From positions 1 to 25,716 of IMG/VR virus record IMGVR_UViG_3300012919_000034: DNA of 25,716 bases. The stretch is one strand, 5' to 3'. The position numbers were made by a program, and so were the translations under genes. Origin of the DNA: a virus. Shown in pieces: positions 1-5,884 of this stretch (position 1 is its first letter; the number at the start of each line of letters is the position of its first letter). The notes under the pieces were generated by a model, which did not search any database, was not told the DNA's origin, and was given only the letters and a program-made list of their open reading frames with translations.

Positions 1-156
1 CAATATACTGAAGATGGTATCATGTATTGGGATCAGGGACACAATGCCCAACCGATAGCAGACGGCAGATGTTGTGATTCATGTAACAAGAATGTTGTTC
101 TCCCACAGAGAATAACAGATATGAAAATGTCAATAATACATGGAGGTAAAGTATAA
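1..156 (+). CDS. Partial small zinc-ribbon-like phage protein (C-terminus)
   Basis: The frame is open from the left edge and its last 51 codons are visible. The readable part contains GRCCDSCNKNVV followed by LPQRI. This resembles the second half of small phage proteins I recall that carry a Cys-x2-Cys knuckle and end in a 'vvlPxRi' stretch. The other half of a four-Cys zinc site would lie before the window, so metal binding is inference. The stop codon TAA shares one base with the ATG of the next gene (TAATG), which suggests translational coupling. Function is unknown. Confidence 0.6.
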   Translation, partial: QYTEDGIMYWDQGHNAQPIADGRCCDSCNKNVVLPQRITDMKMSIIHGGKV

Positions 157-554
157 TGGGTAGATATTATCACGGAGATATTGATGGCAAGTTTTGGTTT
201 GCCGTGCAAAGTTCAACAGATGCAGACTTTTTCGGAGTAGAGGGTTATGCAACACATCTTAACTATGGGTTTGGAAAAGAAGATCAACCCAAAGTTAAGG
301 AGGGACTTAAGAACTGCGAAAACACATTAGGCAAGTACAAAAAACTTTTAGATGAGTTTTTTGAAACTGACGGAAAAGACGGCTATAATGATGACATGAT
401 AATTAAGTTCTTAGATAAAAAAGAACACCCTCATAGGCATACTGAATGGAGTGTTAAGTATTACCTAGAATGGTATGCACGATATGATTTAGGTAAACAA
501 ATAGATAATTGTATCGATAAAGAGGGTTATTGTAATTTTGAGGCAGAACTATGA
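156..554 (+). CDS. Conserved hypothetical phage protein (132 aa)
   Basis: The protein opens MGRYYHGDIDGKFWFAVQSS and is acidic and rich in aromatic residues. A central helical stretch around residues 48-70 (KEGLKNCENTLGKYKKLLDE) could form a short coiled coil, and the chain ends CNFEAEL. I recognise this N- and C-terminal pattern from small early proteins of marine phages, but I know of no assigned function. An AGGAGG-like signal is absent, but GGAGGT lies just before the ATG at about 142-147. The start ATG overlaps the upstream stop by one base and its own stop overlaps the next ATG (ATGA). The gene therefore belongs to a tightly coupled early operon. No signal peptide or membrane segment is visible. 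Confidence 0.8.
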   Translation: MGRYYHGDIDGKFWFAVQSSTDADFFGVEGYATHLNYGFGKEDQPKVKEGLKNCENTLGKYKKLLDEFFETDGKDGYNDDMIIKFLDKKEHPHRHTEWSVKYYLEWYARYDLGKQIDNCIDKEGYCNFEAEL

Positions 555-781
555 CAACAAGCTATAGCAAAATAAAAGGTAGATCAAAAGGGTATCGATA
601 TAGGAACTCTATTGTTGAACTACAAAGAGATCTTCAAAGAGCAAATGCCAAAAAAACTCCACAAGAGTTGGGAGAAGATGAGAGATTTGAAGATGATCCT
701 CGTGCTTTAAAAGAAATAGAGTATGGTCGAGTGGTAAGAAAACCTACGTCAGGACTTCATGACAGAAAAATGGGGGACTAA
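551..781 (+). CDS. Small basic hypothetical protein (76 aa)
   Basis: This short Arg/Lys-rich protein has a basic N-terminal third (KIKGRSKGYRYRNSIVELQR) and an acidic middle (ELGEDERFEDDPRALKEIE). The composition would suit nucleic-acid or protein contact, but no domain is recognisable. It starts at an ATG that overlaps the previous stop by four bases and ends directly against the start of the methyltransferase gene. The GGGGGA run near its end (about 773-778) probably serves as the ribosome binding site of that gene. Support for it being real is the gap-free operon context and lack of a competing frame. I do not recognise the family. Confidence 0.6.
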   Translation: MTTSYSKIKGRSKGYRYRNSIVELQRDLQRANAKKTPQELGEDERFEDDPRALKEIEYGRVVRKPTSGLHDRKMGD

Positions 782-1813
782 ATGAACCGAGATCACATAG
801 ACCTTTGTTCGGGGATCGGTGGCTTTGCTTTAGGTTTCTCGTGGAGTAGTTTAAATACTACTCCCAAACTTTTCTGTGATACTGAAGAGTGGTGTAGAAA
901 AGTAATAGCCAAGAATTTTCCGAAAGTACCAATAGCAAATGACGTTAAGGAGGTAGCAAATGACCCAAAAAGATTTATTCGAAGAAGACCATTCATCCTC
1001 ACAAGTGGATATCCATGTCAACCATTTTCAGTCGCAGGTCGTAGAGGAGGCGAAGAAGACCCTCGCCACATCTATCCGTACATCCAAAGAATTGTTGAAC
1101 AAGTCAGACCCTCTTGGACAGTTTACGAAAATGTTTATGGACACTTCTCAATGGGACTTGACGAGGTTCTCTTTCAAATGGAAAGCATTGGTTACGCAAC
1201 GAGGACGTTTGTGTTTCCGTCTAGTGCAATCGGAGCATTGCACAAAAGGGACAGAGTTTGGATTGTTGGGAAACACATGGGCGACACCGAACACGATGGA
1301 TCATCTTCCACCGAGATCGGAGGAGGCAACGAAGAAACTACAGAACGGACACAGAAAGGGAAGAAAGCGACCAAGCAATCTAAGGGAGCAAGTAGATCCA
1401 AACACAATAAAACTGTATCCGACTCCGAGAGCCTCAGACGTAGAGGGGGGAATGGCGAGCAATGTGGAGATCAACAACGGAAGATTCTCGAGGAAGAACA
1501 AAGACGGAGTTCGGTGGGGAGTGAAGTTGAGGGATGCCGTGAATCACATGGAAACCTTTCCGACACCTCGAGCGAGCGAGTACAAAGATTGTGGAGCAGT
1601 TGGGAGCAAGAGTCAGATTCACATGGACAATCGGTCATATCTGTGTGCCAAAGTCAAAGATCCCCAACAACCATCTGGAAAGCTGAACCCTGTGTGGACA
1701 GAGTGGTTGATGGGTTACCCAAAAGGGTGGACAGAATTAAAGGACTAGGTAATGCCATTGTTCCTCAAAATGCCATGATAATAGCGAATGCAATAGAAAA
1801 GAGTTTGTGGTAG
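782..1813 (+). CDS. C5-cytosine DNA methyltransferase (Dcm-type)
   Basis: The product transfers a methyl group from S-adenosylmethionine to carbon 5 of cytosine in DNA. Most of the ordered family motifs are visible: motif I DLCSGIGGF (residues 7-15, SAM binding), motif IV SGYPCQPFS with the catalytic Cys79, motif VI ENV (116-118), motif VIII HKRDRVWIV (154-162) and the C-terminal RVDRIKGLGNA (315-325). The length of 343 residues is usual for phage enzymes. Residues about 164-310, where the target-recognition domain should lie, are unusually polar and rich in Ser, Arg, Glu and Gly. That part, together with the catalytic core from residue 60 onward, is also read in another frame by a nested ORF at 960-1748. 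No restriction endonuclease is adjacent, so it is probably an orphan enzyme that protects phage DNA from host restriction. It starts at an ATG directly after the previous stop, behind GGGGGA. Confidence 0.93.
   Translation: MNRDHIDLCSGIGGFALGFSWSSLNTTPKLFCDTEEWCRKVIAKNFPKVPIANDVKEVANDPKRFIRRRPFILTSGYPCQPFSVAGRRGGEEDPRHIYPYIQRIVEQVRPSWTVYENVYGHFSMGLDEVLFQMESIGYATRTFVFPSSAIGALHKRDRVWIVGKHMGDTEHDGSSSTEIGGGNEETTERTQKGKKATKQSKGASRSKHNKTVSDSESLRRRGGNGEQCGDQQRKILEEEQRRSSVGSEVEGCRESHGNLSDTSSERVQRLWSSWEQESDSHGQSVISVCQSQRSPTTIWKAEPCVDRVVDGLPKRVDRIKGLGNAIVPQNAMIIANAIEKSLW
947..954 (+). promoter_or_regulatory. Perfect internal Shine-Dalgarno site for the nested ORF
   Basis: AAGGAGGT stands inside the methyltransferase coding sequence, five bases before the ATG at 960. 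It is a stronger match to the 16S anti-Shine-Dalgarno sequence than the signal of the methyltransferase itself. In the methyltransferase frame these bases encode ordinary residues near position 57 that belong to no catalytic motif. Confidence 0.7.
960..1748 (+). CDS. Nested overlapping ORF inside the methyltransferase gene (262 aa)
   Basis: This frame lies wholly inside the methyltransferase gene, shifted by one base, and stays open for 262 codons. The start ATG has a perfect Shine-Dalgarno sequence, AAGGAGGT at 947-954, with five bases between it and the start. The protein has features of a real sequence: TSQWDLTRFSFKWKALV, TWATPNTMDHLPPRSEEA, a second YPTPRASD and third FPTPRASE repeat of the same type, and the C-terminal KLNPVWTEWLMGYPKGW. 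I recall proteins with these repeated (W/Y/F)-x-T-P boxes and a terminal LNPxWxEWLMGxPxGW from many phages, often annotated as hypothetical or methyltransferase-associated. From memory alone I cannot exclude that some of those are shadow frames of methyltransferases. Function is unknown. A role with the methyltransferase is inference. Confidence 0.65.
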   Translation: MTQKDLFEEDHSSSQVDIHVNHFQSQVVEEAKKTLATSIRTSKELLNKSDPLGQFTKMFMDTSQWDLTRFSFKWKALVTQRGRLCFRLVQSEHCTKGTEFGLLGNTWATPNTMDHLPPRSEEATKKLQNGHRKGRKRPSNLREQVDPNTIKLYPTPRASDVEGGMASNVEINNGRFSRKNKDGVRWGVKLRDAVNHMETFPTPRASEYKDCGAVGSKSQIHMDNRSYLCAKVKDPQQPSGKLNPVWTEWLMGYPKGWTELKD

Positions 1814-2017
1814 GCATCACCTCCTTTGAGTGCGATGGTGGAATATCGTGTCTTCAATGTCGTAGATGTCTTGTTAGCATATGCCCACTAAGGGGTTTTA
1901 CATAATTTTCCCCTAATTATCCATATCTAACAAGGGAAATGCAGGATGCCGTAATTATAACTGGGCAAAATCTACGAAAATCCACCACTTTACATACGAT
2001 AAGAAAGGAAAATTATT
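1814..2017 (+). other. Intergenic region, 204 bases, with a long hairpin and no clear gene
   Basis: No conventional ORF with a good start fills this gap. The main structure is the imperfect inverted repeat at 1870-1934. A Cys-rich frame starting at GTG 1807 and ending at 1905 codes 32 residues, but it has no obvious ribosome binding site. Just before the next gene AAGGAAAA (about 2005-2012) acts as ribosome binding site. I see no tRNA and no convincing sigma-70 promoter. Confidence 0.6.
1870..1934 (+). repeat. Long inverted repeat / RNA hairpin
   Basis: CTTGTTAG at 1870-1877 pairs with CTAACAAG at 1927-1934, and ATATG at 1879-1883 pairs with CATAT at 1922-1926. Only C1878 is bulged, giving 13 base pairs. 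A smaller inner stem, AGGGG (1891-1895) with CCCCT (1910-1914), fits in the 38-base loop. No T-run follows, so it does not look like an intrinsic terminator. A structured 5' leader, processing site or regulator of the downstream gene are all possible. Confidence 0.6.
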
Positions 2018-3337
2018 ATGAATACAGATAAACCGATGATGGCGAGTGAGATTGTTTCTGCGTTATCAAATCCATCAAGAGGTATTTATGGTTATCAAAA
2101 CGGAAAATATGCCAAAGCAATGGCTAGGTCTGTTCAATCAGATCTTGCATCCTCGCAGAAATTTATCATCTCAAATAATTTAATTGATCACATTGTTGCC
2201 ATGTCTTTTTCAACACCCGAGGCAATGGTTGGTCAAATAAAAACTGGCATACCACCATTTACAAATATGTTTATTGAGTGGGACGATGAATATTTACAAA
2301 AAGCCGTTATTAAATATTTAGCAAAAAATTACAACAAAAAACTAGCCTCTGCACCAACAGTTAATAAGGATAATTATTTCAATTATGACAATACAGAGAA
2401 ACCATTTAAAGCTAGAACGGGTTATCATATTCATCAAGTCAACGATAATTGGTTGTATGAACTTTGGTGGAAAGATAAAGAGAATGAACAAAAATTTACT
2501 TGTACACCTAAATCAATCTCGATTAGTCACGATGCTGTTTACAATTGGCAAAAATATTACGAAGGCTATCACAAAGAAAAAAAGTGGATGCCTGTAGAAT
2601 TAAATGGTCTCTCTGAAGAAAATCTTAGGATAGCAATGTATTCAACAGGAAGTATACTTTGGGGGAATCATTATCATATAATACAAAGTTATGGAGAAAG
2701 ATTTAGAAGGTTAGTACGTTCAAGCACACACAGAGACAAAACACCGAGTATATCTCAAAATAAATATTATCGTAAAAAATTAAAAACTTATTTTAAAACA
2801 GAAGAAAGCACATCTAAATTCTTTGATCCATATTTTACTGAATTGTGTTGTAGAGTTACTTTAGCACAAGGATCTGCTATGCACTGGATGGTTCCACAAG
2901 AGAAATTTAAACTCGGTTGGACTGCACAAGAAATGACTGAACTTACTTCAACTTGTATGAAAATTTATACAGGTGATGTAAGATTCTTAGTCTCTACATT
3001 GGCTATTCTTAACTACGAACACATTATTACTGAAAAGAAAAAACCAGATTCAACAAAAGTAAAACACATTGCTTTTGGTAGAAGAGTTCCAGCAAACGAA
3101 TATTCTTTGCTTGAGATTGATTTACCAAAGCCTAGAGGTAAGATTTTTTATGAAAGAGAATTTACAGGACATGGCACACCTAAAAGGTGGCACATGAGAA
3201 GAGGACATTGGAGAAGGTATCGTGATGCCAAAGGTAATATTACAAAAAAAGTTTGGATTGATCAGTGTGAAGCAGGTAATAAGAACTTAGGCACTAAGAT
3301 TAACGATTACAACTTACAAAAAGCTAGGGGGGAGTAA
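2018..3337 (+). CDS. Conserved hypothetical phage protein with C-terminal RGHWR motif (439 aa)
   Basis: I cannot assign a function. The C-terminal part carries a basic, aromatic-rich segment: GTPKRWHMRRGHWRRYRDAK near residues 386-405, then KVWIDQCEAGNKNLGTK and a final DYNL. I recall this 'RRGHWR...WV..C..G....G....dY' signature at the end of phage and phage-like proteins of unknown role, and it may bind nucleic acid. The middle is rich in Trp and Tyr (YELWWKDKENEQKFTC). No membrane segment or signal peptide is visible. The ATG at 2018 follows AAGGAAAA and the structured 204-base gap, so this gene probably opens a new expression unit. The next gene starts two bases after its stop. Confidence 0.75.
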   Translation: MNTDKPMMASEIVSALSNPSRGIYGYQNGKYAKAMARSVQSDLASSQKFIISNNLIDHIVAMSFSTPEAMVGQIKTGIPPFTNMFIEWDDEYLQKAVIKYLAKNYNKKLASAPTVNKDNYFNYDNTEKPFKARTGYHIHQVNDNWLYELWWKDKENEQKFTCTPKSISISHDAVYNWQKYYEGYHKEKKWMPVELNGLSEENLRIAMYSTGSILWGNHYHIIQSYGERFRRLVRSSTHRDKTPSISQNKYYRKKLKTYFKTEESTSKFFDPYFTELCCRVTLAQGSAMHWMVPQEKFKLGWTAQEMTELTSTCMKIYTGDVRFLVSTLAILNYEHIITEKKKPDSTKVKHIAFGRRVPANEYSLLEIDLPKPRGKIFYEREFTGHGTPKRWHMRRGHWRRYRDAKGNITKKVWIDQCEAGNKNLGTKINDYNLQKARGE

Positions 3338-3338
3338 A

Positions 3339-3626
3339 ATGAAACCAAGCACAATTAAAATGTTAAAAAAAGCAACTAGAAAAAGATACGATACGGAGTT
3401 TATTAATTATAAAAATGCAGACTCGTACTACATAGAGATCTTTACGAATGTAAGAAGAGTTATAAAAATTGAAGCAACAACAGAAAAACAAGCGATAGAT
3501 AGAGCCTTGAAAAAAGAAGAAAGAAGATTGTGGAATAATCTTGGCTATAAGTTTATTGATTGTGATTACAATATAGTTGAGGAAAAAGATTATGAGACTC
3601 ATAGACAGAATCATAAAAAAGCTTGA
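3339..3626 (+). CDS. Small hypothetical protein (95 aa)
   Basis: The protein is very basic and helical, with an N-terminal KMLKKATRKRYD and a middle segment that looks like alternating strand and helix (SYYIEIFTNVRRVIKIEATT, then EKQAIDRALKKEERR). The last 35 bases overlap the start of the next small ORF. GGGGGAG at about 3329-3335 before the ATG is a strong ribosome binding site. I do not recognise the family. Position between the 439-residue protein and the helicase suggests a replication- or early-region accessory role, which is inference. Confidence 0.6.
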   Translation: MKPSTIKMLKKATRKRYDTEFINYKNADSYYIEIFTNVRRVIKIEATTEKQAIDRALKKEERRLWNNLGYKFIDCDYNIVEEKDYETHRQNHKKA

Positions 3627-3765
3627 AGACGATGCAGTTATGTATTCATCGATTGGTATGGAACAAGAGGCAAAAGAATCTAGGAGACTTGCGTCTAAGT
3701 ATACAGAGATGAAGTACAGAGGAGATATAGATATAATCAAAAAGGAGAAAGATAAGAATGAGTAA
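3592..3765 (+). CDS. Small hypothetical helical protein (57 aa)
   Basis: I chose the ATG at 3592 over an in-frame TTG at 3577, because GAGG at 3579-3582 is placed correctly for the ATG and would otherwise lie inside the TTG start. The product begins MRLIDRIIKKLEDDAVMYSS and is a charged, probably all-helical peptide ending in KKEKDKNE. It overlaps the upstream gene by 35 bases and the next gene by 8 bases. These overlaps are typical of tightly packed phage early genes. No domain is recognised. Confidence 0.5.
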   Translation: MRLIDRIIKKLEDDAVMYSSIGMEQEAKESRRLASKYTEMKYRGDIDIIKKEKDKNE

Positions 3766-3985
3766 TGTCATACCATTTCCACATAGAATGAAGAGAACAG
3801 AAAAACCTGTGCCTAAAGTATGTGAGTTGGCTGCGGATCAATTTGAAAAAATTATTATTCTTGGAACGCACAAGAACGACAGTTTAATTCAGATGATTAC
3901 AACAATAAAAGATCCTGCCGAAATTCTTTGGCATCTTGAATCTGCAAAGATTACAGTTCTGCATGGTTTTGAGGAGGACGAATAA
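3758..3985 (+). CDS. Small hypothetical protein (75 aa)
   Basis: The protein starts MSNVIPFPHRMK and ends in an acidic FEEDE tail. A central segment (KIIILGTHKNDSLIQMITTI) looks like a pair of beta strands, followed by DPAEILWHLESAKITVL, a helix. Short phage proteins opening with 'NVIPFP' are familiar to me, but none with a known function. AAGGAGA at 3742-3748 is its ribosome binding site. The stop TAA shares its last base with the ATG of the helicase gene (TAATG), so expression of the two is probably coupled. Confidence 0.6.
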   Translation: MSNVIPFPHRMKRTEKPVPKVCELAADQFEKIIILGTHKNDSLIQMITTIKDPAEILWHLESAKITVLHGFEEDE

Positions 3986-5436
3986 TGCCATTTAAATATA
4001 AAACAAAACCATACAAGCATCAAGAAGAGGCTTTGTTTAAAAGTTTTGCTAGAGATAATTATGCTTATTTTATGGAGATGGGTTGTGGTAAATCAAAAGT
4101 TTTGATTGATAACATGACCTGGTTATACGAAAACAAACACATAGATACTGCCATAATTATTGCACCAAAAGGTGTGTATATGAATTGGAAGAACTCGGAG
4201 ATTCCAACACATTTGCCTGACGATGTACCAAACAATGTATATGTATGGAAGTCAGGAGCAAATAAAAGTGAAAAGATTGTATTGGAAGAAGGTGTTAGAA
4301 CTAGAGATAAATTAAGAATACTACTAGTTAATGTTGAAGCTTTTGCTACGGCAAAAGTTAAAAAATATTTACAAGCATTTATACATCGAAGTAATTTTCT
4401 ATTGGCAGTTGATGAATCTACAACAATAAAAAATATCAAAGCCAAAAGAACAAAAGAGATTTTAAAACTAGGACAATCAGCTAAATACAAAAGAATACTA
4501 ACAGGTTCTCCTATTACACAATCTCCTATGGATTTATATTCACAGTGTTATTTCTTGGACAAAAACCTGTTAGGGTTTGATAGCTATTGGTCTTTCCAAG
4601 GTCGGTATGCCATAATCAGACAAACCAGGATAGGTAATCACAGTTTTCAACAGATAGTTGGTTTCAGAAACTTATCTGAATTAACAGACAAACTACATAG
4701 ATTTTCATACAGAATAACAAAGGAGCAAGCTTTGGATCTACCCGAGAAGATATACACAACAAGAGAAGTTAATTTAACATCAGATCAAATCAAACATTAC
4801 AACAGTATGAAAGACAGTGCCGTGGCTCTTCTTGATGGTGGCGACATGGTTACTGCACCCGAGGTCATGACTCGATTACTTAGATTACAACAACTTTTAT
4901 GTGGCTATCTTGTAACAGATGATGGAGAAACTGTTGAGATAGCAAACCACAGAATAGATGCCATGCTTGATACGATAGAGGAGATGGATGGTAAAGTTAT
5001 TATATGGTCTAGGTTTCGTCATGACATCAAGAAGATTAAAAAAGCTTTGGAAAAAGACTATGGATCGGGAACCGTGGTCACATATTATGGCGACACCTCA
5101 CAAGAAGACAGAGACAAAGCCATAGATAAATTTCAAAATGACGAGGGTACAAAGTTCTTTGTTGGTAATGCTCAAACGGCAGGTCGAGGTTTGACACTTA
5201 CCGCAGCCACAAATGTAATTTATTATTCAAATGATTTTAATCTTGAAACTAGGATACAATCAGAGGACAGATGTCATAGGATCGGACAAAAGAACAATGT
5301 GTTGTACGTTGACTTGGTTGTTCCTGATAGTATCGATATTCATATAGTAAAAGTCTTACAATCAAAAATTACATTGGCAGGAAAGACATTAGGAGAGGAG
5401 GCTAGAAAATGGTTGAAAGTTTCACCCAAAAAATAA
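3985..5436 (+). CDS. SNF2-type superfamily 2 helicase/ATPase
   Basis: The product is an ATP-driven DNA translocase or helicase of the SNF2 branch, 483 residues, the size of small phage versions. Visible motifs in order are the Q-like KPYKHQEEAL (8-17), Walker A MGCGKSK (32-38), motif II VDEST (142-146, with Ser-Thr in place of the more common Ala/Gly-His), motif III TGSPI (173-177), motif IV VIIWSRF (338-344), motif V TAGRGLTLT (398-406) and motif VI QSEDRCHRIGQ (425-435). The RCHRIGQ box with NVIYYSNDFN before it is diagnostic for SNF2 proteins. It likely remodels DNA at the fork or in recombination, acting with the polymerase and primase encoded downstream. It ends the first part of the operon. 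A structured gap follows. Confidence 0.92.
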   Translation: MPFKYKTKPYKHQEEALFKSFARDNYAYFMEMGCGKSKVLIDNMTWLYENKHIDTAIIIAPKGVYMNWKNSEIPTHLPDDVPNNVYVWKSGANKSEKIVLEEGVRTRDKLRILLVNVEAFATAKVKKYLQAFIHRSNFLLAVDESTTIKNIKAKRTKEILKLGQSAKYKRILTGSPITQSPMDLYSQCYFLDKNLLGFDSYWSFQGRYAIIRQTRIGNHSFQQIVGFRNLSELTDKLHRFSYRITKEQALDLPEKIYTTREVNLTSDQIKHYNSMKDSAVALLDGGDMVTAPEVMTRLLRLQQLLCGYLVTDDGETVEIANHRIDAMLDTIEEMDGKVIIWSRFRHDIKKIKKALEKDYGSGTVVTYYGDTSQEDRDKAIDKFQNDEGTKFFVGNAQTAGRGLTLTAATNVIYYSNDFNLETRIQSEDRCHRIGQKNNVLYVDLVVPDSIDIHIVKVLQSKITLAGKTLGEEARKWLKVSPKK

Positions 5437-5649
5437 ATAAGATATTATTTGACATTATGGAATTTTATGGGTTAAAATAGGATTTGAAGGTGTATGGTTT
5501 GCAGTGGTACATCTTCAAAACTCCGCGGCAAGTTTTCGTTATTCTTGCCGTAATAATGTTGAACATGGAGGGAGTGAGGTGGTGTTAAAAATCCTTTCTT
5601 GCGAAGCCTCACTTCCAAAGTGTTTCACTAAATAGAGTAGGAATTTAAA
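5437..5649 (+). other. Structured 213-base gap: three successive hairpins, candidate leader RNA or ncRNA
   Basis: No gene with a plausible length is present. Hairpin 1 pairs TTTGAAGGTGTA (5483-5494) with TACATCTTCAAA (5508-5519): 12 pairs with one G-T wobble and a 13-base loop. Hairpin 2 pairs CGGCAAG (5526-5532) with CTTGCCG (5544-5550) around an 11-base loop. Hairpin 3 pairs GGGAGTGAGG (5570-5579) with CCTCACTTCC (5607-5616), 10 pairs with one wobble and a 27-base loop. None is followed by a T-run. A promoter-like pair precedes them. A ten-codon frame (ATG 5556 to TAA 5588) could be a leader peptide but may be chance. Confidence 0.55.
5449..5478 (+). promoter_or_regulatory. Candidate sigma-70-type promoter
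   Basis: A consensus -35 box TTGACA at 5449-5454 is followed by an 18-base spacer and TAAAAT at 5473-5478 (five of six matches to TATAAT). It stands 12 bases after the helicase stop and points towards the hairpin-rich leader and the ribbon-helix-helix gene. This is the best promoter match I noticed in the window. Transcription from it is inference. Confidence 0.55.
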
Positions 5650-5832
5650 ATGGATCCAGATAAATGGAAATCAGTAGCCGTATCCAAGAAAACATGGAGT
5701 AGGCTAAAGGAACTGTCGGAAGACAGTGAGAGGTCAATAGGTGGCGAGATATCTTTTCTTGCAAAACAAGAGTATCTTTCTAAGAAGATGGATCGAAAGT
5801 ATCCTATTGACAAAGAGAAAGCTGAAGTTTAA
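5650..5832 (+). CDS. Small ribbon-helix-helix-like protein (60 aa), probable transcription regulator
   Basis: The pattern fits a single ribbon-helix-helix (Arc/CopG-type) domain: a short strand KSVAVS (residues 7-12), then helix A KKTWSRLKELSEDSE, a turn at RSIGG, and helix B EISFLAKQEYLSKK. Proteins of this fold bind DNA as dimers, usually at palindromic operators, and often repress their own operon. A charged tail KYPIDKEKAEV follows. The assignment is from the pattern 'VxVSxxTWxRLKELsEdxxRSIxGEIsFL', not from a search. The gene is preceded by the hairpin-rich gap and carries an 18-base palindrome across its stop codon. The ribosome binding site is weak (AGGAA at 5639-5643). Confidence 0.65.
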   Translation: MDPDKWKSVAVSKKTWSRLKELSEDSERSIGGEISFLAKQEYLSKKMDRKYPIDKEKAEV

Positions 5833-5839
5833 ACTTCAG
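5822..5839. promoter_or_regulatory. 18-base perfect palindrome over a stop codon, candidate operator
   Basis: CTGAAGTTTAAACTTCAG is a perfect dyad with no spacer. It extends outward by a G-T wobble and an A-T pair to 5820-5841. It covers the stop codon of the ribbon-helix-helix gene and lies 45 bases before the next start. Candidate operator for that regulator, or a small RNA hairpin between the two genes. No T-run follows, so it is not a typical terminator. Confidence 0.45.
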
Positions 5840-5884
5840 TTCCAATACCGAAGGGTATAAACTTTAACGTAGAAGGAGAGAACG

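Noticed and set aside
1192-1622. Three - strand frames inside the methyltransferase region
   Set aside because: They are short, mutually overlapping and lack start signals. Their openness follows from the purine-rich composition of the + strand, unlike the + strand nested frame at 960-1748.
1947-1958. TGCCGTAATTAT shared between the gap at 1947-1958 and 15368-15379, and nearly with 5546-5557
   Set aside because: One copy lies in a coding sequence and the match is short. A chance match is likely, and no spacing or orientation rule links the copies.
1925-1992. Possible tRNA ending in TCCACCA before the 439-residue gene
   Set aside because: No TψC or anticodon arm can be drawn, and the T-loop consensus GGTTCGA is absent.
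3577-3591. TTG start that would extend the 57-residue ORF to 62 residues
   Set aside because: The only ribosome binding site (GAGG) would lie inside the coding sequence, whereas it is well placed for the ATG at 3592.
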